A stretch of DNA of 64,000 nucleotides from the NCBI RefSeq assembly GCF_033118175.1, contig NC_083688.1:7461001-7525000 (forward strand). The letters run 5' to 3'. Positions 35,036-45,326 of this stretch are shown one piece after another. Position 1 is the first letter of the stretch; every line of letters starts with the position of its first letter. The position numbers were made by a program, and so were the translations under genes. A model generated the notes under the pieces. It searched no databases. It was not told the DNA's origin and worked only from the letters and a program-made list of their open reading frames with translations. Source of the stretch: Dama dama (Eukaryota > Chordata > Mammalia > Artiodactyla > Cervidae).

Positions 35036-35600
35036 TAAATTAAAAGATGCTTGCTCTTTGGAAGACAAGGTATGACAAATGTAGACAACATATTAAAAAG
35101 CAGAGACATTACTTTGCCAACAAAGGTCTGTATAGTCAAAGCTATGGTTTTTCCAGGAGTCATGTATAGATGTGAGAGTTGGACCATAAACAAGGCTGAA
35201 TGACAAAGAATTGATCCTTTTGAACTGTGGTGTTGAAGAAGACTCTTGAGAGCCCCTTGGACTGCAAGGAGATCCAACCAGTCCATCCTAAAGGAAATCA
35301 GACCTGAATATTCATTGGAAGGACTGATGCTAAAGCTGAAGCTCCATTACTTTGGCCACCTGATGCGAAGAGCTGACTCATTGGGAAAGACCCTGATGCT
35401 AGGAAAAGATCGAAGGCAGGAAGGCAGGAGGAGAAGGGGACGACAGAGGACGAGATGGTTGGATGGCAACACTGACTCAATGGACATGAGTTTGAACAAG
35501 CTCCAGGAGATGGCGAAGGACAGGGAAGCCTGGTGTGCTGTAGTCCATGGGGTTGCAAAGAGTCGGACATGACTGAGTGACTTTCACTTTCACACATAGT
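35036..35600 (+). mobile_element. BovB LINE, 5'-truncated
   Basis: From AAAAGATGCTTGCTCTTTGG to GACTGAGTGACTTTCACTTT. An extra GGAAGGCA-type duplication lies at 35413-35432. Confidence 0.93.
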
Positions 35601-35744
35601 GAATCCAGAACAGTTTTTATTCTGAGAATAATTTATCTCCACTACTAAGACATGTTTCTATGGACTCTACCCAATCAATCCTCATCTAATATAGTGTCTC
35701 TATATCCTGGTTTGTGGGAACATCGAGTAGTCCCAGTTCCGTGG

Positions 35745-35905
35745 AAGAAAGACCCAGAAATTGTTCAGGCGATGGGATAAGCTGGGCGACTGGAGCTCAC
35801 ATACGATCGCTACTATATGTAAAACAGAAGACTGAGTGAGGACCTAGTGTGCAGCGCAGGGAGCCCTACTCAGTGCTTGGTGGTGACCTAAGCCGGAGGA
35901 GGTAT
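35745..35905 (+). mobile_element. L1 3'-end fragment
   Basis: GGAGCTCACATACGATCGCT; CAGCGCAGGGAGCCCTACTC; GTGGTGACCTAAGCCGGAGG, as in ruminant L1 tails. Confidence 0.65.
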
Positions 35906-37090
35906 AAAGGAGCAGAGGTGCGCATGTGGACAGTTTCTGGGCCTACCCTGCCCTCCGTGGCTCTTTCCCCAGTCTTAGGGCCTTCGCGTGCTTGTGTCCA
36001 TTATTTCTCTTCCTGTTTCTCTTCCTTTTTCTGTGCAGGCCCGCCCGTTACCTGTAAATTCCAGCCTCTTTGTTCTGAGTCCTGACTTCTATCTCCCCAG
36101 CTCGGAGAGCTGGACTTCGCGTGGGTCTCCCTGTCCCTGAACTGTGGCCTAGAAACTCTCTCCAGCATTAGCTGGAGCAGTTGTGGGGCGCACCTTATTT
36201 TTCTTTTCTCAGGGATTACTGAACTGGGGGCCCTGTTGTTCAGTGTCTAAAAGCCTTGCTTCATGTATTTGTCTGTTTTCAGTCGTTAACGGCAGGAGAG
36301 TTTCACAGAGTTAATCTTTCGTAAACAGACTTGAGTTTTATTTTGTTCATCTTTTTTCCCCCCTAAGTAATTTACATCATTTATAAATACTAATGAATGA
36401 AGGATGGAATAAATGATGTTAAGCTCTACCAATTCTTTGGTCCTTCAGTATTTATTCTTCACTTTATTCCATCACCCTCACAGCAGCAATTCTCAATCCT
36501 TTTTGGTTGACAATCTGTACTAACTATTTAATATAATTATTGGCAAAACAGTCAAAGAAATTTAAAATAACAGAAATAAGTCAGTATTGATCACAGCACA
36601 ATCACTACTTCAGTATCAGAATCTCTTTTAAGGTCTATAAAAGCAGCCGCTATTCACTTATTCCCTTTCAGTACACTATTGTTGTCTTGGTAAGAACCAT
36701 CTACTTCCCTGGCTGCAATAAAGCTGTAATTTTTTTAAGGCACTAGTGTGCTAGAATTGTGGGTGATTAGAAAAAAATTAAAGCTTCCTATGACAATGGT
36801 GATATGTGCATATTGTCCAGTTTGGGGAAAGATAAGAACGTTAAAAGATTTAAAAAACAATCCATTCCTACCACCCAAAGACAACACTATGCTTTCCAGC
36901 CTCCTTACTGCATACCTGTGAAGCCAGGATGAGAGAAAGTGCAGGCCCGGTGTGAACGGAGCACTGCCCAAGTGTGTCTCACTGGAGCACTTGCTTGTAT
37001 AACTGTTCATGGGCCTGGAATCTAAGAAAGAGCAATGAAGATGTACCACCTTCCTAATCAACAGCATATGTTCAAGCAGTTCTCAGGTGA
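35906..37090. other. STPG1 intron 1; nothing recognised
   Basis: Unique sequence; the + frame at 35849-36085 starts inside the L1 scrap and has no known domain. Confidence 0.4.
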
Positions 37091-37094
37091 GGGC

Positions 37095-37330
37095 CAGTGC
37101 AATGATCAAGAGTAGCCATTCCTGTGCTCAAGGTCAACAGTCCTGGGTTCTGCCACTTACTAGTTCTGATTTTGGATGAGTCACTTGGCTTGTTGAATCC
37201 ACTTTCTTCTCGATAAACTGAGATTGGTAACAGCACCTTCTTCTTAAGATGCTTGTGAGGATTAAATATTATGCTTCACAAGAAGTAGTTAATGCTGCCT
37301 GGCCTACAGTAGGCTTTTATTAACATTCGG
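37095..37330 (+). repeat. MIR SINE
   Basis: GTCCTGGGTTCTGCCACTTA through GTGAGGATTAAATATTATGC and CCTGGCCTACAGTAGGCTTT. Confidence 0.85.
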
Positions 37331-37371
37331 TTTTAATATATGCACATTGATAATATATTAACAGTTTAAAA

Positions 37372-37580
37372 TAATAACTATCATTTCTTGAGCCCTAACA
37401 CTCCTAGATGCCTTTATAGAATATTTTATACAATCCTTAAAATAATCCAGTGAGGTATTATCCCCATTTACAGATAGGAAAACTGATGGTCAGAGGGAGG
37501 GGTTATGTGACTTACTCAAGGTCATACCACAAGTTAAGAGGTAGAATCAGACTTCTGCTTACTCTGAACCGCTCTAATAA
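37372..37580 (-). repeat. MIR SINE
   Basis: Reverse MIR: TATTATCCCCATTTACAGAT and ACTTACTCAAGGTCATACCA. It forms a tail-to-tail pair with the MIR at 37095. Confidence 0.85.
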
Positions 37581-37814
37581 TCTCTAAAGCAGCACACACT
37601 AAATGTTAGCATGCTAAATGTTGACACTGATCACCCCTGAGTCTGCATGATAGGTCTCATAAAAACTAGGATATTGCATAGTGTTTTCAAACTGTAATTT
37701 CCCCAGGATGCTGGGATTCCCCAGAACTCAGTTTGAAAATTCCTGAGGCAGTTCACTGTTAAGAGTTCTAACTGCTAGAAAGTTCCTGCCTGAATCAGCT
37801 CAGAATAAGCTTCA

Positions 37815-37975
37815 CTCCTCTTCCATATTGGTGAGTTTTGAAATGTAGGTCACAGCTTAACAGTCTTTTGTGAAGTTTTTGTTACGTGAATATGTATATG
37901 TGCTGGGTCACAATATAAAATGCATTTCTTACCATGGATCACAGTCAGAAAGGTTAAAAGACACTGTTCTATGTG
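37815..37975. mobile_element. Possible hAT-Charlie DNA transposon relic
   Basis: TATGTGCTGGGTCACAATAT and GATCACAGTCAGAAAGGTTA resemble old hAT ends; the family is uncertain. Confidence 0.4.
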
Positions 37976-38129
37976 ACTATTCTTCAGATATTTGAAGGCA
38001 GTGGTCATGACCTATCTCCTAAAAACTAATTGTCTTCTCCACAAGGGACCTCTTCACTTCTGCAATACACTTGTAACATGGGGATTCCTCCCTTCACTGC
38101 ACTGGGTACCACTTTCTCACCCTATCACC

Positions 38130-38410
38130 AGATTCATCTGGGTCTGTCCTCAAACTGCCTTTGGGATGACTTCCTTGGCCACTCTCTCTTGGGAAGCACT
38201 ACCCCTGTCTCTCTAGCCCCATCTGACTCTGCTTTATTTTCCTCAAAGCTCATTTCACTACCCACATCATATTTTATATGTAATATATAAAATATTTTTT
38301 GTTTATAATCTTCATCAATAAGACATTCATCACTGAATCCCCAGACTGTTTCCTGGCACACAGCAACTGATCAGTAAATATTTGTGGCTTGAATGAATGG
38401 ATGAATACTA
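38130..38410 (+). mobile_element. L2 LINE 3' end
   Basis: CTGTTTCCTGGCACACAGCA, CAGTAAATATTTGTGGCTTG and terminal AATGAATGGATGAAT. Confidence 0.75.
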
Positions 38411-38439
38411 GGAAAAGACACAGTTTATCTAGAATGAAT

Positions 38440-38640
38440 GGGCTTCCCTTGTGGCTCAGCTGGCAAAGAATCCGCCTCCAATGCGGGAGACCTGGGTTTG
38501 ATCCCTGGGTTGGGAAGACCTCCTGAAGAAGGGAAAGGTTACCCACTCCAGTATTCTGGCCTGGAGAATTCCATGGACCGAATAGCCCATGGGGTTGTAG
38601 AGAGTCAGACATGACTGAGTGACTTTCACTTCACTTCTTC
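38440..38640 (+). mobile_element. Bov-tA SINE with perfect 13-bp target duplication
   Basis: ATCTAGAATGAAT is intact at 38427-38439 and 38641-38653, at the end of the L2. Confidence 0.95.
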
Positions 38641-38769
38641 ATCTAGAATGAATACAGATGTACTCATAACAACTCTTTCCATCAGGAGCTGCATTCTTTA
38701 AAGATTTAACTCACATGACTACAACTATAGGCATGTTTTCATTCTACCATCTCTGTTTAAAAAAAAAAA

Positions 38770-38800
38770 CCTTTCTGTCTGAGCCACCGGGGAAGCCCCA
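38770..38800 (-). repeat. Bov-tA head scrap
   Basis: CTGTCTGAGCCACCGGGGAA matches only the tRNA-like head. Confidence 0.6.
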
Positions 38801-39148
38801 TTTATCTTATAGTATTACATATTTCATACATTTAAATGTGTATATTACTGTACAAGTATACCAATATATACTACAAGTATATACAATATATACTATTATA
38901 TATATTGGTACAAGTATGCCAATATATACTAATATATCATGTATTCTGTGACCTTTTATGTAATTTTATGGGGTTTACATGAGTAGTTTTGACTATATGA
39001 GATTTTTATTAATTCAGTTATAATGCTATAGTGCATCTTGGAAATATTTTACATTTTTCTAAGCACTCTCAGGTAAATAATCCATTTGATATTTTTCTTT
39101 AGCTGAGAAAAGCATTTCTAAGAGCTGGAAGAAACTTTAGGAGCTGGC
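38801..39148. repeat. AT-rich stretch with TATA-type repeats
   Basis: Repeated words such as ACAAGTAT and CAATATATACTA at 38850-38940; no gene. Confidence 0.6.
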
Positions 39149-39149
39149 T

Positions 39150-39322
39150 AGTGCCTGGATTCGATTCCTGGGTCGGGAAGATCCCTTGGAGAAGGAAATG
39201 GCAACGCACTCCAGTATTCTTGCCTGGAGGAGTCAATGCACAGAGGAGCCTGGCAGGCTACAGTCCATGGGGTCGCAAGAGTCGGACTCTACCTAGCCAC
39301 TAAACCACCACCGCCACCACCA
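39150..39322 (+). mobile_element. Bov-tA SINE lacking its first half-head
   Basis: Starts at GGATTCGATTCCTGGGTCGG; ends at a CCACCACCGCCACCACC run. Confidence 0.88.
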
Positions 39323-39339
39323 GTGATCTCTAGATTCCA

Positions 39340-39480
39340 ATCACACCTTTTTCGTTTTACAGATGAGTAAACCAAGGCGCCCAGCAAAGAGGAGGGACGC
39401 GCAAGGAGATGGAGTGGACCTGGGATTAGAACTTAGCTATTTGCCGTCCACCTGCTGCCAGATGCCCCCAAACGTTTGTA
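39340..39480 (-). repeat. MIR-like fragment
   Basis: TTTTACAGATGAGTAAACCA and GGACCTGGGATTAGAACTTA. This explains the start of the + frame here. Confidence 0.6.
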
Positions 39481-39772
39481 CACTCGCCTGGACTGAGGCG
39501 GGTGAATCAGTAGCCCACGCCCCTCACCGGAGCTCCACGGGGAAGGCATGCCCTGGTTATTATCGCCACTTTTCAGGTGGGGACTCTGAGGGCACACCTC
39601 CAGGGAGGGGAACTTCCAACAGTGGTTTCTTCAGGCTCTCGCGGTACCACCTAGCTTGGCATCGGAATCACGCACGCGGCAGGAGGGGATCTCAGTCGGC
39701 GTCTAATGCAGTGCGCCGTGTCCTCCTCCCCACGACCCCGGCATTCGCCCCCCAAAAGGGACGGCTTCCTAC

Positions 39773-39815
39773 CTCGTCTGTCCCGCTGGGCTGAATCTGG
39801 CCGGCGGCCTCCTTG
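39773..39815 (-). other. STPG1: Putative STPG1 untranslated exon 1 (3' end)
   Basis: The minus strand has a good donor, GACGAG|GTAGGAAG, with the last exon base at 39773. It lies just downstream of a ciliary X-box and CCAAT boxes in a CpG-rich stretch. The 5' limit is unknown, so the start given is only the edge of the X-box. This placement is inference; no cDNA supports it here. Confidence 0.4.
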
Positions 39816-39828
39816 TCGCTATGGCAAC
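39815..39828 (-). promoter_or_regulatory. STPG1: X-box (RFX-type site) in the putative STPG1 promoter
   Basis: The 14-mer reads GTTGCCATAGCGAC on the minus strand, an almost perfect inverted-repeat X-box of the kind bound by RFX factors in promoters of ciliary and spermatid genes. Two CCAAT boxes lie upstream relative to STPG1 (39883-39887 and 39924-39928). For a sperm-tail gene this is the expected control element. Confidence 0.65.
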
Positions 39829-40194
39829 CACAAGCCTAGCGTTCTAGCTTCCACCTTCTGCCCGCTTCCTGATGAACTCGAGCCAATGGTGTCCTTCGTT
39901 TCTTTAGCGTGAAAAGCTGTTGGCCAATGATCAGAGGCATTTCAAAAACCGCTGGGAAGCGGCCAGAATTTGGGGGCTACTACTGCAAGATGGGTGTGGA
40001 AACAATACGGGCTTATCTAGACAACCCCCTAAATCTCGTGATAGACTCAAGGCCTTAGAATTTTGCTCACCCAGAAACCCTGCTTCAAGGAATAAAGCTA
40101 AAAGAACTAACATTCATTGAAGCCCTCTATGATAGTCAAAGAAAAAAGATTGATAATGGGCAACAATATACAGGGACAGCCGTGGAGTGTTCCA

Positions 40195-40330
40195 TGGGCA
40201 ACCAGTGATCTTGTCACTCCCCTACTTAGAACCCTCCAAGGGCTCCCCTTTAAACTTAGGGTGAAATCCAAACATCTTCATGTCCCCGGCCCGGCCCTCT
40301 GATCTCAGCTCCTCCCTCCCACGCCCCCAA
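40195..40330 (+). mobile_element. L2 LINE fragment
   Basis: CCTACTTAGAACCCTCCAAG and GGGTGAAATCCAAACATCTT fit the L2 ORF2 end. Confidence 0.6.
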
Positions 40331-40487
40331 TAAAATCTCGCACCTGCCACGCTGTCGTTTGGGCAGCTGCTAACAATTCTGTCAACCTCGATCCGCTGTC
40401 GGGCGTTCTCTCTGAGCTCACTCGGTGTCAGCGTCTGCACCACAACTGCCCCTTTCTCACGGTGGAGGTCTCTGTCCAAATAGCACG

Positions 40488-40580
40488 TCTTCATCTGTGA
40501 AACAGGAGTGAGCCCAACGTCTCACTCACTGGGTTGTTGAGAGGATCTGGAATGAAACGTGAAAAAGTGAAGCTCCCTGT
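40488..40580 (+). repeat. MIR SINE fragment
   Basis: TCATCTGTGAAACAGGAGTG then TGGGTTGTTGAGAGGATCTG. Confidence 0.65.
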
Positions 40581-40594
40581 ACCTGTTAATTATT

Positions 40595-40810
40595 TTAAAA
40601 ATACGTTTTATTTTTCAAAAAAATAATTTTTAGTTGAGGGATAGTTGCTGTATGTTACAGGTGGGCAGTATAGTGATTCACGGTTTTTAAAGGCTGTACC
40701 CCATTATGGTTCTTATAAAATGTCGGCTAGATTGTTCAATATATTGAACAATGTATCAGTTCAATAACAAGGATATATTGTTCAATATATCCTTGAAGCA
40801 GTTAGAACTA
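40595..40810 (-). mobile_element. Old L1 3'-end relic with palindromes
   Basis: TTTTTAGTTGAGGGATAGTT, GCAGTATAGTGATTCACGGT and AAAGGCTGTACCCCATTATG fit a reverse L1 tail; two near-perfect palindromes lie at 40731-40795. Confidence 0.6.
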
Positions 40811-40876
40811 TTACAGTGGTACATTACAGAAGCATTTATTAAGTGCTAGGCTTATGGGAGGACTCTAAGTATTGCT

Positions 40877-41158
40877 ATTGGAAGGACTGATGCTGAAGCT
40901 GAAGCTCCAATACTTTGGCCACCTGATGCGCAGAGCTGACTCATTTGAAAAGACAGTGATTCTGGAAAGATCGAGGAGGGGGGGGGGGGCGGGTGGAGAG
41001 TGGACGACAGAGGATGAGATGGTTGAATGGCATCACCGACTCCTCGGACATGAGTTTGAACGGGCTCCGGGAGCTGGTGATGGACAGGGAGGCCTGGCGT
41101 GCTGCAGGCCATGGGGTCGCAAAGAGCCGGACACGACTGAGCGACAGAACTGAACTGA
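40877..41158 (+). mobile_element. BovB LINE 3' end between the two promoters
   Basis: TTGGAAGGACTGATGCTGAA to GACAGAACTGAACTGAG, with an internal G-run at 40978-40989. Confidence 0.93.
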
Positions 41159-41252
41159 GATGCGGATGTTACCGGAAGGGTGTATTGTGCTGCCAACAGG
41201 TGTTCCAGGAGGGCAGGCAAGGAGAGATGTTTTTGGCCTCGTGGCTTTCGGC

Positions 41253-41280
41253 GGGGGGGGGGGGGGGGGGGGGGGGGGGG
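41253..41280 (+). repeat. Uninterrupted run of 28 G
   Basis: Read directly from the sequence; followed by AGGTGGGGTGGG. It accounts for the poly-Pro and poly-Gly frames here. Confidence 0.95.
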
Positions 41281-41384
41281 AGGTGGGGTGGGAACCGGGC
41301 CTTGAAAGATGTGTAGGATTTGAATACCTGGTGAGATCGTGGGGTGGGGGAACAGAAGGAGCAAAGCCCGGGAGAGGGCTCCGA

Positions 41385-41700
41385 GGGTAAAGGCCGGGGG
41401 GGCGGGGGAGGACACCCGGGCAGGCTGCCCACCTATAAGGGCAGTTGCAGTGAGCAAGTCACCTGGAGCCTTCCAGACCCAGCCCGACGTCCTCCCTGTG
41501 ACCGCTAGAGGGGCCCCTCTCCAGGTGAGCTCTGGGCTCCAGCGGGGCACCGCCTTCCCAGGGCTCGCCCCCTACGCGTCCAGAGAGCTCTGCGGTCCAG
41601 CCAATCAATGCTCGAGGGCTGTCCCGCCCGCCTCCCCCTCGAAGCCACTCGCCGGCGCCAGATGCCCGTCAGCTTTTGACTGACAGGCGGCCTGGCAAAT
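41385..41700 (+). promoter_or_regulatory. NIPAL3: CpG-island promoter of NIPAL3
   Basis: The region is rich in G+C and CpG. It contains a CCAATCA box at 41601-41607 (NF-Y type) and a GC box, CCCGCCCGCC, at about 41623-41632 (Sp1 type), followed by the exon ending at 41854. A GT donor-like CCAG|GTGAGC at 41523 could belong to an alternative upstream exon. No TATA box is seen, as usual for such promoters. Confidence 0.65.
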
Positions 41701-41854
41701 CGAGTCGCGGCCTCGGAAAGCCCAACACGGCAGCCGCTCTGCATCTCTTGAGTCGGGGAAGGAATTTAGGAGGGCTGTATCTCCGGCTTGATAGAGGAAT
41801 CCAAGTTGTGTCTCGGAAACCTCTGGTCTGTGGGCCTTAGCGGAAACGCCGCCG
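41690..41854 (+). other. NIPAL3: NIPAL3 untranslated exon 1 (5' limit approximate)
   Basis: The strand and end are set by a consensus donor, GCCGCCG|GTGAGTAG, at 41855. The start is a guess from the distance to the CCAAT and GC boxes. The exon holds no ATG in good context and would be non-coding. The next NIPAL3 exon is at 45327, giving an intron of about 3.5 kb. Confidence 0.5.
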
Positions 41855-41869
41855 GTGAGTAGTGATTTA

Positions 41870-42408
41870 GACTTAAGGCGGGTTTGGGGATGGGGTTGAA
41901 TTCAGCCTTCGGTTTCAGGAAAAGCCAAGGCGTTTGTGATCCTCTGACGTCCCCAGTATACACATCTTCCTTCTTGCTGTCATTAGCCTTGTCAGTTTGG
42001 GTCTCGTTGGCTCAGAATGCTGCTTTTTTTTTTTTTTTTTCCGCATCGAGGAAAGGGCCATGAGTTTGCCTTAATAAAGGCGATGACAGGCTTGACCAAA
42101 TCAGGAAGTGAAATGGAGTGACTTAGTCAAAATTGTGCCTGTAAACACCGGTTCGGGCTTCCAAGGGATAGCAGATAGTGCAGTTAGCAGGTGGATGACG
42201 AGGGCAGGGGTAGGGGTGGGGGACGCATTCTTGGTCCGTGCTGGCCACTGGAAGTCATTTCCAGCGCATTGGGTGGGGACTGAAGAGGGTAACCCTTTCG
42301 TGAACCAAAGCCCAGGAAAGGGAAAGCGCTTACTCTGTAACTGGCACTCAGCAACCAGAAGCTGAACCGGCAGGTGGTGGGAAAGGGCGTGTGTGAATTA
42401 TTTCTTTC
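41870..42408. other. NIPAL3 intron 1; T-run at 42023-42041
   Basis: Unique sequence after the first exon donor. Confidence 0.45.
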
Positions 42409-42552
42409 AGTTCAGTTCAGTCGCTCAGTGGTGTCCGACTCTTTGCGACCCCATGAACCGCAGCACGCCAGGCCTCCCTGTCCATCACCAACTCTCGGAG
42501 TTCATCCAAACCCATGTCCATCGAGTCGGTGATGCCATCCAACCATCTCATT
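42409..42552 (-). mobile_element. Very short BovB 3' end
   Basis: Reverse: TTCAGTTCAGTCGCTCAGTG to GATGCCATCCAACCATCTCA. Confidence 0.93.
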
Positions 42553-43858
42553 AGATAGAGCCAAATTCTAATACAGACCCTACTCTTAGCCCCCAAGACC
42601 GATGGTTCTCTAATCTAGGAAACCTACTTTGTAGGTTGGTGAAATAATTCTCAGATGAGGACTAGGGGGTGGAGTGAAAGCCATCCCTTAGTGGATTTGT
42701 CTTTCCCTTTTTGAGTCAGTGACCCCCGTGCTCACGGATGGCTGTGTGGGCCTCAAACTTAAGGGGTGGTGAGAAACACAGAGTTGGTTTTCTTGCCTCT
42801 GGGGCACATGTTAGACCTGGAAAAGTGTTTTGCAGTCTGGAAAAGAAAGTCATTAGGCAAAGAATGTGTGCCTTATAAGGGAAGACAACTAACATAGAAT
42901 TCCTCCAAGGCTTTCAGTCCAAAATGCTACCTACCTGAAGGGGGGGATTTCTATCTCTGTGGGCCCTGATGCCTCAGAGGCCTGGGGGTTCCTGAGGCAC
43001 GAGAGGGAAGCTGCTTTTTAAAAGACAATTAAATGCGAGCAACCGCAGCCACCACAAAGGAAAGCAAATACAGAAACCCACCTGGAGAGACCAGCTGATC
43101 TGAAGGAGGTTAGGAGGCCTGGATTCCCATCACCCCCTTGGCACATCCTGTGGCTTCTCTGACGTGCTGTGGGTGGGGCTGGCTCTCTGGGTTTTATCTC
43201 TAGAGTTGCAGTGGGTGAGGCCTGAGTAAGCCATTCCCTTCTCGACTGTGAAGCTGCCCTGGTGTACTGGGTGCTTCGCTGGCCTGTCTAGAGCCAGTCG
43301 GTAGGTATGTATGGAGGTCACCATGCCAGGCTCTAGGCTAGACCTTGGGAGGCAGCAATCGAACAGGGGATTCAGCAAACAGCTTCCCAGAATTTTTGCT
43401 TCAGCGCCTCTTCACCTCCAGGCTGAAAGCCTCTAGGAGTGTCTCAGAGGTTGAAGGAGCCACTCTTCCTTTCTAAGGCATAAAAGTGTGGTGAAGAATA
43501 ATTATGCTTTTCACAAGATTACAAACATTCATAGGGCTTTACAGTCAGGGACGTCTGGTTATGGGATTTGAGTTATAAGCTTGTCTGATAAGTATATTTC
43601 AGGTATATATATACTGATTATATAACCTTGTCTAGAGGCAGCAGCAGTCATTTAACTTTGAGGCTCTTTGACAAAGTGAGCCTGGGTTAAATGGTCTTTG
43701 TGCTGCCCTTGGCTTGAGCCCTGCATCTGATGTCTCCTAGACACTGAATGCAGTGTTAGTCCTATATCATAGGACTGTGCTGTTCACACCAGGAGCCAGA
43801 ATTCCTGGGCCTGGGGCTAGAAAACAGAGGGAACTGGAGGCTATTGGTAGGACGGTGG
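42553..43858. other. NIPAL3 intron 1; nothing recognised
   Basis: Unique sequence, with no exon-like or repeat signal that I can name. Confidence 0.4.
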
Positions 43859-43860
43859 TG

Positions 43861-43968
43861 ATTTAGTCACTAAGTCATGCCCAACTCTTTGCAACCCCAT
43901 GGACTGTAGCCCAAAAGGCTCCTCTGTCCATGGGACTTTCCAGGCAAGAATACTGGAGCGGGTAGCCA
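43861..43968 (-). mobile_element. Bov-A monomer fragment
   Basis: ACTCTTTGCAACCCCATGGA through CAAGAATACTGGAGCGGGTA, without a tRNA-like head. Confidence 0.8.
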
Positions 43969-44109
43969 TAGGAGGCATCTTTCTGATGCCTTGAAGCACG
44001 TCAGAAACTTGTCTGTTTGGAATGTAGTAAACCCTCAAACACTTGTTGCTTGAGACAAAGAAAGGTGTATTCATAGGTAAATTCAATAAACTGGTAAGAA
44101 TAAAATTAA

Positions 44110-44295
44110 TACTAATTATAACTGACATTCATTGACCAGTTGCTGTGACCACATGCATTTTATATGCATTATTTCACCAAATTCTCACAACATATGGACA
44201 TGGACTATCCATATTTCATAGCAGGGGAAGGTTGCTGAAAAGTTAAATGACTTGGCCAAGGTGAAACAGATAAGCACGTGACAGGTCAAAAGTAA
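44110..44295 (-). repeat. MIR SINE
   Basis: Reverse MIR: ATTATTTCACCAAATTCTCA and AAATGACTTGGCCAAGGTGA. Confidence 0.75.
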
Positions 44296-44544
44296 TATAA
44301 AATATTTTTATATTAATATAACAGACTTTGTAAGTAGAAAACTAATTTGTATGCTTCTTTTAATTTTTTTTATACATGAACCTCAAAGAAACCCTTAGCA
44401 CTTGTAGGTGTTTTTGCCATGCTCCCCAAAACACTAGGGGTGTACTTTCTCTTTCTTCTTTATTTGGTAGAAAAGCTTGAGATGCCCTGAAAATGTCAGT
44501 CCAATGAAGTTAATGGGAATTTCCATCATTGCTGGTTTTACTTG

Positions 44545-44650
44545 AGGCCATATTATTACCCCTGTTCTACAGATGAGGCAGCTGAAACTCCCAGAGGCAA
44601 AAGGATCTGGTCCCTTAGGTCTTCTGCCTCCTGGTCCGACGTTATATCAC
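44545..44650 (-). repeat. MIR SINE fragment
   Basis: CCCCTGTTCTACAGATGAGG followed by reverse MIR body. Confidence 0.6.
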
Positions 44651-44877
44651 CCTAGGCAGACCCTCAGGAGCAGGCCAGTTTGTCCATCTTCCATAGAGAT
44701 AACTTTTCTTCTCATTCCTTCTTTCTAAGTCAGAATGAAGATGGTTTGTTTTTTTATGGCAGTGGAACTTTTTTCTTTTCTTTTTTGGAATCCTAGAGAA
44801 GCAGATACAGGCAGTGTTCTTCTTATGTAGAGGAACCTATGGAAAGGTAGCATTTAAATTAGGATATGATGGAGGGA

Positions 44878-45062
44878 GGGCTTCCCTTGTGGCTTAGATG
44901 GTGAAGAATCTGCCTGAAATGCAGGAGACTCCAGTTCGATCCCTAGGTCAGGAAGATACCCTGAAGAAGGAAATGGCAACCCACTCCAGTATTCTTGCCT
45001 GGCGAATTCTGGTGGGCTACAGTCCATGGGGTCGCAAAGAGTCGGACATGACTGAGCAACTA
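44878..45062 (+). mobile_element. Bov-tA SINE ending in (CA)n
   Basis: Sense copy lacking the segment around GAGCCTGG; flanks ATGATGGAGGGAGG and ATGATAGAAGGAAGG look duplicated. Confidence 0.9.
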
Positions 45063-45085
45063 ACACACACACACACACACACACA
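45063..45085 (+). repeat. (CA)n microsatellite at a SINE tail
   Basis: About eleven and a half CA units, 240 bases upstream of the NIPAL3 exon 2 acceptor. Confidence 0.95.
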
Positions 45086-45326
45086 TGATAGAAGGAAGGA
45101 AGTGAAGGAGAAGAGGAAAGCGGATTTTAAAGGACTGGGGAAGATGGTTTTGAGGTAGGTGAGCCATATCTTTATTAAGTGGCCAAAGGCATGATGTAAT
45201 TTTTTAAATGGCCTCACTTCTCATGGCAGTTTGTGTTTTGTCCTGATGGTAATCTCTTCTCAGGTAACAAATCCGGCTCAATGTTTCATTGTACATGCAT
45301 TTTTAATGTTCTTCCCCTCCTGCTAG

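Larger units (their letters stand above)
39640..39960 (-). promoter_or_regulatory. STPG1: CpG-rich candidate STPG1 promoter region
   Basis: The stretch has many CpG dinucleotides, a CCGGCGGCC core next to the X-box, and two CCAAT boxes 41 bases apart. It carries no recognisable young repeat. The + strand frame crossing it (39363-39794) is not a gene: it starts inside MIR-like sequence. Confidence 0.5.

Noticed and set aside
39363..39794. 143-codon + strand frame in the CpG-rich region
   Set aside because: It starts in MIR-derived sequence, shows no domain or homology, and its length is explained by high G+C. The real signals here are promoter elements of the minus strand.
40852..41550. 232-codon minus frame with a poly-proline stretch
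   Set aside because: It runs through a BovB in reverse, the C/G homopolymer and the CpG island. The poly-Pro is simply the 28-G run.
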